DNA of 64,000 bases from Scylla paramamosain (taxonomy: Eukaryota; Arthropoda; Malacostraca; Decapoda; Portunidae): assembly GCF_035594125.1 (NCBI RefSeq), contig NC_087157.1, forward strand, positions 9,597,501 through 9,661,500, written 5' to 3'. Both the position numbers and the translations under genes were made by a program. Shown here one piece after another: positions 43,275 to 53,448 of the stretch (positions within the stretch are counted from its first letter, which is position 1; every line of letters begins with the position of its first letter). The notes under the pieces were generated by a model, which saw only the letters and a program-made list of their open reading frames with translations, did no database searches and was not told the origin of the DNA.

Positions 43275-44670
43275 CAGTGTTGCCAGATCCACAGATTTTC
43301 CTGAGGTTCTACAGATTTCAGACCTCGTTTCAGATTTTCAGATTTTTTTTCCTAAATGGACAAAATCTACAGATATTTTCCTCACTTTAGGCACTTACTT
43401 AAGAATATGGTATGCATGAGTTCGGGACAGATGCCCTGTATTTTTCTTTTCCCTTGCGGGAGTTGCCGATAAAAAAAGGCCAGCCCTCCCCTAGAAGGAG
43501 GCACCTGCAACATCAAGTTTTAGTTCAGAGGCTACATAAAGATCAAGATCATCCTGATCCCCGAGGCCCGAGGGCGCGCGCGTCATGTAAACAAAGTACA
43601 AACATACTCCCACAGTCCCACAGCCTGCCCTACATGACCCCAGCAAACACACAAGAACAAGCTATAGAGCTACATCGTCGCTATACCCTTACAACTACAA
43701 GCTATAGCAAGTAAGTAAGCTCTGCATGCTCAGAGGCGTAACAATAGGGTGGCAGAGGTAGCAAACTGCCACGGGGCCAGGGCCTATATAATAATGATTA
43801 GGTAAAGGGGGCCCGAGCCTATGGACGTAGAGTCTCGAAAAGGGGCCAAGGGACCCAAGGGGTATGACATAATGCTAGCATTATGTCATTATCCCATATA
43901 TGCTTGATATATACTGCTTGATATATACTGCTTGATATGTCATGTGATCTCATTAGCTTTATTATGTCCTATGTATGAGTGCAATTTTTCTTTTTCACAC
44001 AGTGCTTCTCTCAATTTATTTTCTATCTGCTAGCATTATGTCATCATCCCATATATACTTGATATATACTGCTTGATATATACTGCTTGATATGTCATGT
44101 GATCTCATTAGCTTTATTATGTCCTGTGTATGAGTGCAGTTTTTCTTTTTCACACAGTGCTTCTCTCAATTTAGTTTCTATCTGCTAGCATTATGTCATT
44201 ATCCAATATATGCTTGATATATACTGCTTGATATGTCATGTGATCTTATTAGCTTTATTATGTCCTGTGTATGAGTGCAGTTTTCTTTTTCATACAGTGC
44301 TTCTCTCGCTACAAATGGTTTATGCTGGGTGTGTAATATGTGTAAAATTGCATGTAGTTGTATTAAGACGTCGTCAAACGGGATATGCAACCACTATTTT
44401 TTCACAAATATCGCAAGTTTTTGAGATTTAGCTTCCATTTCTAAAATCTCCCGTGTGACGTCGCCTTTATGGGCTACACTTCCTAAATGCTTGTTTTGAG
44501 TTAAAATTAACTAAAAACCCTTTGTTCTGTTTATGTGGAGTTACCATAGGGCTAATAAAATTTCATTATTAACATATTTTTCCTCAGAAATTTTCCTTAT
44601 GGGTTACAGATTTCTACAGATATTTTGTCAGATTTGGTCAGATTATGCATAATTCAGTCTGGCAACACTG
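43275..44670. mobile_element. hAT-superfamily element, 1396 bp, 8-bp TSD TGTGTGGC
   Basis: A perfect duplication TGTGTGGC at 43267-43274 and 44671-44678 brackets terminal inverted repeats CAGTGTTGCCAGA and TCTGGCAACACTG. Subterminal CAGAT motifs repeat near both ends (ACAGATTT, CTACAGATATTTT). No transposase is recognised, so non-autonomous. The middle holds a 155-bp tandem array. The 8-bp TSD and CAGTG ends fit hAT. Confidence 0.92.
43873..44318. repeat. 155-bp tandem repeat, three copies, inside the hAT element
   Basis: Units start TGCTAGCATTATGTCAT at 43873, 44028 and 44183, spaced exactly 155 bp. Each contains a nested short repeat GCTTGATATATACT (copies 1 and 2 have one more than copy 3) and ends with TTTTTCACACAGTGCTTCTC or similar. 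The third copy is truncated. Confidence 0.93.
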
Positions 44671-44699
44671 TGTGTGGCGGCGGCGGCGGTGTAGTGCCA

Positions 44700-45410
44700 T
44701 TGTGAGCGCTGCGTCACCGCCCGATATCTGTAATAATCATGGACGGCCGTAGTCATCCTGCCCACCACGGCTATCAGCACACACCGACTCCCGTCAACAG
44801 AGGGTATTACATTATTATAGTTCGTCTACGTTGAGGTATAACGCCACACGAGCCACAGTAAGATGAGCGTGGGTTCCCTGCGTCAAAAGTTGAGTCGGCC
44901 TTAACTCTAGGAAAACAGGAGGAAAAGCCCTCAACGGGTAACGCGTTTTAGAGCTCTCCATTGAATTTATCGCAAGAAAATGACCAAGATTCGTTCTAGA
45001 GGTGATAGAGCTCCTGAAGGTGAGGTGTGTGAGTGGTGAGTGTCCGGGGAGAGCGGTGTAGAGGCGTCCTTGCAGTGCGCGGGTCCCGGCGCCTCTGAGG
45101 TCCTCTACCTGCCATTTTGAAACCCAAGCCGTTATGGCCGACGCTAGAGCCACTGCCTTGGAAGTTTTGTGGTGATTCCTAACGTTGCAATGCGAGTGTG
45201 CCCTGTTCCAGTGTGTTGCCAGAAAGGCCCCAGACTGTGTTGGCGTGACCAGTGGTGATGGAAACTGTCTGAGTGGCGAGAAAACGTCGTGTGTGAGGTG
45301 AGGGACGCGTCGCGCGCCGTCCTGGACTGACTCGGGGTTTGTTGTGAGTCCGTTTGTATTGTTTCCTCGCTTTTCTCTCGTAGCGAATATGATTCCTGGG
45401 CAGACTAGAC
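44700..45410 (+). other. Proposed 5' noncoding exon of the BET gene
   Basis: GC-rich sequence ends at CAGACTAGACT followed by a strong donor GTGAGT at 45411. The first coding exon begins at an acceptor (60375), so at least one upstream exon is required, and this is the best candidate. The exact start is unknown, and other donors are possible. Confidence 0.4.
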
Positions 45411-46126
45411 TGTGAGTATTACAAGTGTGGTTGATGTATTGTACAGTGGGAGGCTGTGGGTCACTAGAATGGTTGTTATTGACCCAGGTGACTGGTTGCA
45501 TATTTTTGCAAAAACCGTTAATAGGGTTATGCAATCAGTAGCCGCTATTATGCAGGGCTAGGCAAGGTTAAGGTTTCCCTCATTCAACCAGAGTAGATAG
45601 AGAAGTCAAGGGAGGACCGGATAGGGGGTTGTAAGTGGTTATAGGGTTAATTTGGGAATGCCCTTGACTGTGGCCGTTAGGAGTGTGTGAAGATAGGGAA
45701 GGTCAGTAAAACGAATTTTTATCCTAGGCAGACTAGTTTCTTCGACCTCACTAACGTATTAGTGTTTGAACCAGTGCATAGCGACGAGGCCATGGCGGCA
45801 GCAAGGTTAGGCTAAGCTCCATGGGTGTACTAGTTTGAATGGAGGGCCAGCAGCCACGAGTGTGTTCGGTTGTTATTCCATGCTTATTTTGTGCGCTGGA
45901 CGATTATTTGTGTATTTGAAGGCGATATAGCATTAGGGATGATGGGAAGCCTCACATCTGCAGGTCTGATGTTTTCCCATGCCTTCCCTTCAGTCTACCT
46001 TAACCCCTAAAGAACCGGGGACGTCGATCGACGTTTTGGGCTCAAAGGACCGGGGACGTCGATCGACGTCTCTTTGTAAATAACGCCAAATTATGCGTTT
46101 TTCCGCCCGATTTTCTAGCCAAGTGT

Positions 46127-46786
46127 ATGGCAACACTGATTAAGACTAGGATGGGAAGGGTTGTCAGTTCCCCGCTAGCCTTCGTCATGGCTGGTCATCA
46201 TGGAAGTGATTCCGCCTCGTCCGATTTGGTGCACTCGCCCCCGCGCGTATTTACTTCCACTCCATCCATCCACTCTAGGCCCTCCACGTCAGCTAGGAGG
46301 CCTCTAAGTATAAGTGGCATTGAACAGGAGTTAGAAATCACTGTCTCCACGATTATTGAGAGTGAGGACAGTGATGTGCTGGGGTCTGATGATGCAGGAG
46401 ACAGGGGCACCAGCACCACCACAGCCACCACCGATGATGAAGTGCTGTCACCGCCAAAACCAGAGCAACCAGCCCAGCAATCAGCCCAACCTGAACCTGT
46501 TGCAGGGCCTAGTACACCAGGCCCCAGTACAATTAGGGTAAAAAAGGTAAAAGTGCCTGGTGGAATTCACGCAGTTCCCTCCACAAGCAGAGGGGGGTTG
46601 GGAGAGGAGAGAGGGTTACTCTCGACATCGTTATCTCCAGTGGGCCGAGGGTTATCTCCCTTGGGAAGGGGGGAGAGTCCTGTGTCACGATCGCCTACTT
46701 ACCTGCGATCGTACGATACCGGTTATCTCTCCAAGAAAGTGGACGTTACACTGATCCCGGAAAGTTTTAAAGGTCTGGATTTTTAA
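46127..46786 (+). CDS. Unknown Ser/Pro/acidic-rich ORF inside the piggyBac element
   Basis: 219 codons from ATG at 46127, 124 bp inside the left end. Composition: Ser-rich start, an acidic patch (ESEDSDVLGSDDAGDRG), a Pro/Gln/Ala stretch, a basic spot (IRVKKVKVPGG), then repeats of SPVGRG, SPLGRG, ESPVSR, and the end PESFKGLDF. No domain recognised. Acidic, Ser-rich N-termini are usual in piggyBac transposases, so it could be an upstream coding exon, a partner protein, or a chance frame in GC-rich DNA. The length favours a real protein. Confidence 0.5.
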   Translation: MATLIKTRMGRVVSSPLAFVMAGHHGSDSASSDLVHSPPRVFTSTPSIHSRPSTSARRPLSISGIEQELEITVSTIIESEDSDVLGSDDAGDRGTSTTTATTDDEVLSPPKPEQPAQQSAQPEPVAGPSTPGPSTIRVKKVKVPGGIHAVPSTSRGGLGEERGLLSTSLSPVGRGLSPLGRGESPVSRSPTYLRSYDTGYLSKKVDVTLIPESFKGLDF

Positions 46787-47791
46787 AGGCTTCGAGTGCC
46801 TACCCGACCTATCCGAAATCGTCAGAATTATCTCTTACTCCACCTTTACCTTGACCCAGCACACCTGGAATCACCTCTAATACCAGATTGTTGTTGGGGG
46901 GGGGGTAGAAAACACGATTATTCCATGTTACAAGCACATATATTAATACTAATAATAATTCACAAACAACATGAGGTAGCACACGTTACTACATGACGTT
47001 CTCGTCACTTCCCACGTCACCAGAACCCGTTTACACCTCCACCAGTCACAGAAATGTTTCCCCTCAACCGCAGGAATTTACCCGGACGCCATTTCCGCGT
47101 CCCCAGACAACAATTCCCGAATTTCACCTCCTCAAACCTCACAAGAGGTTTACCTCCTCAAAACTCACAAAATATTACCATTATCACCAAAGATTACCCA
47201 TAACACCATAACATCATCCCCAAAATCACCAGTACACCACAACACCAACTTCCAAGGTTAACACCACAACCTCCACTCACAAAATGGCTGCCAGTTTGAC
47301 CTATGACCCCTCCCAACAGCGTCACCGGCACAACTCAACAACCGAATTTCAGCGGACAAGAGCTCTTGGTACCACAAAAGACTCACTAACCTGATCCTGG
47401 ATATCAAGGTTATACCGCTACACCACCAATACCTCCACGAACTCACTCCATCACCAATCCACACCAAAATCCTTCCCTGAGAGACGCCTTCCCTCCACCT
47501 TTCCTCACGACCTAAGGCGCTCTGATTTTTCCCCTCCTTGGAATGTGTTGTTGCCCACTCAAGCTCCCCTCGTTTTCAACGTATTTCACCTCAATTATAC
47601 TCCCTTCCTTATACATATAAAGATATAGAGAACTTAAATTATGAAGAGAGTAATACTACATGATATAAAATGGGTAAATAAGCCTTACACTACTTATAAC
47701 AATAATAAGGATAATGTCCGAATGGCAGGTAACCGGAACACGGGGACACTAAGAAAACGTGATCCCATTCAAGGTAAACTCGGCCAATAAC
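46787..47791. other. piggyBac internal noncoding segment
   Basis: A C/A-rich plus strand (CACC, AACA, CCTC runs) without long plus frames, between the two ORFs. It may be an intron or promoter of the transposase. Confidence 0.4.
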
Positions 47792-49720
47792 ATGACACCT
47801 GCCACCACCACTCCTCGCCTCTCTGCCTCCACCATCTCTCGTCCCTCTCTGCTTACCTCTTCCTACCTCCTGCATTCTGCCAAGAAGAGAAGGAGGAGGA
47901 GGCTTGAGTTTTCTTCAAGCGATAGCAGTGAGGATGAGGAAGACGTCGACGATCCCACACCTTTGGCAACACCTCTACCTCCACCAACAAGGGGAGGGAG
48001 ACAACGGCGTGGTGGGAGAGTGCGACGCACCAGAGGTCAGAGACGGGGGGGTGATAGGGGTCACTTTACCGCGCCTCGACAAACACGCCGCGATCCTTCG
48101 CCTCTCCACAGCTCTGATGACTCACCATCCTCACCATCTTCACCACAACAACATCAACCACAACAGGGTGTGGTTGATGCTATCTCGTGGAGGGAATGCG
48201 ATGAGCACACACCTGCTGACTTTCCATTTCAAGATCAATCAGCAGGTGTACAGCCTGAACTGGGATGTACTGCCACTTCAAATATTCTTGATTTTTTCCT
48301 GGCATTTTTTGATGTGACAGTCATGACTCTCATAGTCAACGAGACGAACCTGTACAGGCAACATTTGCTCAACTGGGGACGGCCGGGCTCAGTGCGAGAG
48401 TATGCACACAAGGCCCCCTGGACTGATGTGACTGTCCCCGAAATGTATGTGTGGCTAGCATACACAATGCTAATGGCACATGTCAAAAAACATGATTTGA
48501 AGGACTACTGGAGCAGAAATGTGATTATCCAAACTCCCATCTTTGGGAAATATATGTCGAGAGACAGGTACAGGTTCATATACAAGTATTTGCACTTCAC
48601 CACCTCCATGGGCCCTGTACCTAATGATCGCCTCTACAAGTTTCGTCATATAATGTCTCTGGTCCAGGAAAGATTTACCAAGTTCTTCAAACCATATCAG
48701 AAACTGGTTATCGACGAGTCGCTCGTCCTCTTCCGCGGGAGACTGAGTTTTATCCAGTACATCCCGTCTAAACGTCACCGTTTTGGCCTCAAATTCTTTG
48801 TGCTTTGCGACTGTAAGACGGGATACGTACTGGATTTTATAATCTACACCGGTACAGATGTGGATATTCGCTCTGGGGACCCACACGGATTTTCAGGAGC
48901 AGTAGTGAAGACCCTGATGGATAAACACTTCAAACAAAACCACATCTTGTACACGGACAACTATTACACATCACCAGCATTGACTCAGTATCTCCTGCAG
49001 GAAGAAACAGGCACCTGTGGTACCGTCAGGAAATTTCGAAAGCACTGGCCAGCATTCCCTGACACACAAGAGCGGGGAACAGTGAAAAAGAAGGAGGGTG
49101 GACCCATGTTGGCCCTGCAGTGGGTCGATAAGAGACCAGTCAACATCCTGACAACGGTGCACACAGGTGACCTGCAGGACTCAGGTAAAGTCGATCACCA
49201 CACACAGGAGCCAGTGAAGAAACCTGACGCGGTGATCGACTATAACATCAACATGCGCCTCGTTGACAAGAGCGACATGATGGTAAGCGATATCGACTGC
49301 CTGAGAAAAACTCGCAAATGGTACCGTAAGGGATTCCTGCACATTCTTGACCTTGTGGTTCTGAACTGCCACATCCTTCACCAGCAGCTGACTCAGAACA
49401 CCAGCCTCTCACTGCGTCTGCTCGAGAGGCAAATTATAAGTCAGCTGTTTGAGAAGTTTGGCACCATTCTGCCTAGGATAGGAGCGGTGAGGGACGTCAA
49501 TGACAGGATGGCAGCAGCTGAGTACATGGCTGCACACAAGCTGGTCCTGAACCCTCTCAGACCTTCAGGCAGGGCAGGATTCAATAAGTGTCAGGTATGC
49601 ATGTACACATCCCGCAGGGACAAGAAACGTACCGAGACAAAGTACAGGTGTGCTGCCTGTAATGTCGCCTTGTGCCCTGTAAACTGCTTTGCTGAGTTCC
49701 ATTCTCTTGAGAACTACTAG
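47792..49720 (+). CDS. piggyBac-family transposase
   Basis: 642 residues from the first ATG (47792); the frame extends a little upstream to a GTG. Order: Ser/Thr-rich start, KKRRRRR basic block, acidic SDSSEDEEDVDD, Gly/Arg-rich stretch, then the DDE_Tnp_1_7-type core. Catalytic Asp candidates sit in KLVIDESLVLFRGRLS, ILYTDNYYTSPAL and LQWVDKRPVNIL. The C-terminus is a Cys-rich zinc-binding domain (CQVCMYTSRR, YRCAACNVALCPVNCF). Piggybac enzymes cut and paste at TTAA without a footprint. Length is normal for the family and no lesion is seen, in contrast to the host exons. Confidence 0.95.
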   Translation: MTPATTTPRLSASTISRPSLLTSSYLLHSAKKRRRRRLEFSSSDSSEDEEDVDDPTPLATPLPPPTRGGRQRRGGRVRRTRGQRRGGDRGHFTAPRQTRRDPSPLHSSDDSPSSPSSPQQHQPQQGVVDAISWRECDEHTPADFPFQDQSAGVQPELGCTATSNILDFFLAFFDVTVMTLIVNETNLYRQHLLNWGRPGSVREYAHKAPWTDVTVPEMYVWLAYTMLMAHVKKHDLKDYWSRNVIIQTPIFGKYMSRDRYRFIYKYLHFTTSMGPVPNDRLYKFRHIMSLVQERFTKFFKPYQKLVIDESLVLFRGRLSFIQYIPSKRHRFGLKFFVLCDCKTGYVLDFIIYTGTDVDIRSGDPHGFSGAVVKTLMDKHFKQNHILYTDNYYTSPALTQYLLQEETGTCGTVRKFRKHWPAFPDTQERGTVKKKEGGPMLALQWVDKRPVNILTTVHTGDLQDSGKVDHHTQEPVKKPDAVIDYNINMRLVDKSDMMVSDIDCLRKTRKWYRKGFLHILDLVVLNCHILHQQLTQNTSLSLRLLERQIISQLFEKFGTILPRIGAVRDVNDRMAAAEYMAAHKLVLNPLRPSGRAGFNKCQVCMYTSRRDKKRTETKYRCAACNVALCPVNCFAEFHSLENY

Positions 49721-50450
49721 CAGGAGAGTGTTGGGACACTGTAAATATTGTGACTATAAATACCTACATGTAAACTAATAAGTGAAATAGACGCTATAGT
49801 ACTAAATGAAAAATAAGAAAAACAGTAAGAAAAACAGTACAGTGCGTGAATGTCTGTAAATAGTATAAATAACTATAGTGTAAGTAATGTGACAGAGACA
49901 CAGTAGTAATAAGTGTAAAAGAAAAATAAAGAAAAAGTATAAAACAGAAAATCCAAGAAAAAAACATGAAAACAAGAAAAAAACTAAAATAAGAAAAAAA
50001 ATGTGCTGTAAATACTGTATTTTATAGTGTAAATACTCCCACACTCCACTGCAGGGCATAACCAGTCTGATATGGTCAGCTAGCCACACCACCAGGCACT
50101 CTTGCGAGCGGGGCGAGTGAAATACCGCAGTATATGGTGTCATAGATCCCGTTTTCTGCGTTACTAAGCCAGAGCCACCATCACTGATCGGACGCGCCCC
50201 CTCACTTTCACCGCAACACCACCTCAATCAACTCGTCATATCTCCGTAACCATGGCACCTAGAAACTTCTGGTTGGTACCATTCAAAAGAGGAGGAGTTG
50301 ATTGTGGGGTAAGTATTGTTTTCTTTCACTCGTTTATTGTAGGTTAGGCGTACTGAGCATGCAAAGATAAGCTATTTTGCACGTTTTTCCCCATATCCCC
50401 CGCCCTAGCGGGACTGATATACTTACCCCGCGCGGTCCTTTAGGGGTTAA

Positions 50451-50819
50451 GGGTCTCCACACCCCACAAGCCTACTGGCCTATCCAGCTTCCAATATAAT
50501 GCCTTCACATGCTTCTTCCTATCATGAGAAGCATTGTGGTGGCCTTCAGTAAGAATTAATGCCATGGAAATTTAAAATAACCCCTTTGCAATGTAGCAAC
50601 ATCATGGATTTGCTCTGTTAGCTCCTAAGTGAGGCTGTAGGGTAAACTCACTCGGGGAATTTAATCTGGTGAAGTGACAAGTGTTTAAGTTTTTCACTTA
50701 ATTAATATTGGCACCTGTTTAGCTGATTTCAGTTAATTTTGGATTGGCTTGGTCAGTTTAAATTTAAATTTGATTAAAGTTGAATTTGTTTATTCGTACA
50801 TTCATATATATATATACTC

Positions 50820-50888
<69 letters not shown>

Positions 50889-51530
50889 TATAGTTGGCCA
50901 AATAAGCTGAGAACCGAGTGAAGCTGCATGCAGTTGGCCGGCTTTGATTGGTGTAGGAATTTGTAAAGATACCTTGACAATTCATAAGGATATCTGCCCT
51001 TCCTGATCAGCAATATTATTAGTGTACACAATGTGACTTGCTTACCTGTTACAAATCATGCTTGCTGTACTGTTTAAATGGCAAGTGTAATTTTTTTTAT
51101 GCTTCCTTGTCATGCCTGATTAGAGAACTCACTGCGATTAATACATTTGAAATATTGGGTAACAGTGAGAAATATGCTTCTTTCTAAGGGCTTGGGAGGA
51201 TTTTAAATAATTTCAGAAAATTAAGTGTTAAGACTGTTTTTTAGTACTTGCACAGATTAGTTGATCCTGATGTCATCCATTGACTGCATAATCATGGAGC
51301 GCTGTCATTTGATGTGTTACTACTAAATTTTGTGTGACGTGATTGCATGCTTAAGATACAGAGTTAAAAGGGTGAAGATTCGTATCATTAATATCCTCTG
51401 TAATTTAGAGATAGGTATTCTTTGTAATAAATTTTGATGTTTTCAATGAAATAGCAACTTCTAATTTTTGTGGAAATCATTAATCTAACTAAATCTAAAC
51501 TCTATGGGGGTCCAAGTTAGTGGCAAGAGT
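50451..51530. other. BET intron segment, (TA)n at 50820-50885
   Basis: AT-rich; no coding motif. A TA array of about 33 units with a degenerate TATACTCG edge. Confidence 0.6.
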
Positions 51531-51535
51531 CAATT

Positions 51536-52602
51536 AGAGACGTCGCAGTGAGCGTTTTGATACCAGATAGCGCCAGAATTTTTAATTCTCGCCGGAAAAT
51601 AAATACTTTTTGGGGCAAGGTTTTACAAGCTTACAAAGGTGTATCGTTGCACAGTAATGCGTCAGAATTTTAAGTCAATTAATTTCGTGATAACTGACAG
51701 CACATGACATTGTTTGAGCCTCTATTCATAATTTCAGATGATATTCTTAAAAGAGCCTATAAGTGTATCAAGGCAGGCAATCTGTAATTTTCTACTGACC
51801 TCAATGGAAGTATACTAATATATACTTGCATTTTCATGTACTAAACAACAGGCAAATCCATTTAATGTAAAGAAAATATAATTTTGTATCAGAGACTTTA
51901 TTTTTGCGGTACGATCACTATCCTCGGGTACTTGGGCAGCGAGCAAACCAAAACACAGGACCACGCTTACTCGACTACCCTGCACAATGGATACATCACC
52001 GCCACAATCATGGACTACAGCGGAATTAAGAAAATTCCTGAAAGAACGAGCTATACCCTATTCTGGATATAGTAAAGCAAAGTAAAGGCCTTTGTATCGG
52101 CAGAACTGAGAGGCTATTGTTTACACTTTACACTCCTTCCTAACGGCGCGCGGCGCTTTCTTTAACTGAAGAATCATGATCAACATAAGTACGTCGTACG
52201 TCCGCCAGCGGTGCTGTTCTTTTTTTTATTTCACTGATTACTTTCATATACAGGACGTGTCAGTGATATCTGATATTTTTCAACATTCCCAGATAAAATG
52301 CACAAGCCGAAATCAACATCCTTTTATTTTTACTGTTCATACTTAAAAAAAAAAATCATTACCTATTTTTAGTTTTATCTTATAATTCAATTAACAAAGC
52401 CTTATCATACACCAGTAAGTATGAATATTAATATTAAGGGTTATGTTTTTAATTTTAGATACACTTGTGCAGCAATTCATGCTGTACTTTTCCTGCACAT
52501 CGATTTCAAATTTAGCTAAGACACCCCTTTGCCCCAGGAAATCGGAGACAATTAAAAATGCTGGCGCTGATAGGTATCTACCAGCCTCACTGCGACGTCT
52601 CT
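51536..52602. mobile_element. Terminal-inverted-repeat DNA element, 1067 bp
   Basis: The left end AGAGACGTCGCAGTGAG and the reverse complement of the right end are identical for 17 bp, then remain similar for about 60 bp (TAGCGCCAGAATTTTTAATT against CAGCGCCAGCATTTTTAATT). AATT flanks both ends, so the duplication could be AATT or TA (TA|GAGACG). No transposase seen. Superfamily unresolved. Confidence 0.85.
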
Positions 52603-53388
52603 AATTGGGAATAATTTTACTCAAGGAGTTGCATGCACCTGACCACTTGTCACACAGCACCATGGACTATTTGCCTTGCCTCTTTCTAGCAGCTTGAAAA
52701 TTTTATCTCTTATATTTTTCCAGTAAACTTGTACTTTTGATAAGACCAACTAAACTGTTCCATGTCTTTGAGACCCATCATGTAATTTTTATTGGCTAAT
52801 GTGGCAATTCTTTCTTGTTTTCCATGATAAAAGTTAACTGTTTGTGCAGTCCTTGTGTGGATTTGATGATGCATGTGCTGGGTGTAAGTGATAGTTAAAT
52901 AGCCTTAATGCATTAATTATTGCAAAAGTTGCTGGTGGTGTCAGGGTTACCAAAATTTTGCACATTCTTTGTTCTTCTGGCTTCAACTGCTGTATTGGAG
53001 TTATTCAAAATTAGACTGGTACATATTTGTCTTTCCAATTTTGTCAGAAGTCATGCACTCAAGGCAAAATGCAGAAGCAGGGTTACAATATCTTGATGGC
53101 AGTGTGAAATACAGGAATTGTAAGATTGTTAATATTTTTGTAGCTTAACAGTAAAACTTCCTCGTCTGAAAGGTCTTGTAATGTTGGACATTTGTTTTAT
53201 TTTGCTACTAGTCGGATCTTTCATGCTCTTAATTGTATTTCATTCTGTCTTTGTAATATTAATGGTTTGGTTATTTATTGATGTATTAAGTTGATAACTT
53301 ATTTTCTCTTATGAGAATATTACCCATTTTGTTATGGTAGATTTGAGGTTTTGTTTGTAAATGTTGACTTTTTGTAACAATATTTTTG

Positions 53389-53390
<2 letters not shown>

Positions 53391-53447
<57 letters not shown>
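53391..53447. repeat. (TA)n microsatellite
   Basis: About 28 TA units in the BET intron. Confidence 0.95.

Positions 53448-53448
<1 letters not shown>

Larger units (their letters stand above)
42950..45420. promoter_or_regulatory. GC-rich divergent promoter region of WDR5 and the BET gene
   Basis: The sequence changes from AT-rich introns to CpG-containing DNA (GTGACGTC, GGCGCGGGG, GGCGGCGGCGG, GAGCGCTGCGTC). WDR5 reads leftward and the BET gene rightward. A hAT-like element (43275-44670) splits the region. Promoter function is inferred from composition and gene arrangement. Confidence 0.55.
46004..50446 (+). mobile_element. Complete piggyBac-like DNA transposon, TTAA TSD
   Basis: TTAA at 46000-46003 and 50447-50450. 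Left end CCCCTAAAGAACC and the reverse complement of the right end CCCCTAAAGGACC match at 12 of 13 positions. It encodes an uninterrupted DDD transposase (47792-49720) and an extra 219-codon ORF (46127-46786). Just inside the left end lie two copies of a 14-bp palindrome ACGTCGATCGACGT (46021-46034 and 46056-46069) 35 bp apart. It is inserted in the proposed first intron of the BET gene, same orientation. Potentially autonomous. Confidence 0.95.

Noticed and set aside
44815..45534. 239-codon minus-strand open frame in the promoter region
   Set aside because: It lies antisense to the probable BET 5' exon in GC-rich DNA, shows no domain or conserved motif, and overlaps sequence better explained as promoter/5' UTR.
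47258..47467. Minus-strand frames inside the piggyBac element
   Set aside because: Shadows of the C/A-rich plus strand without recognisable domains.
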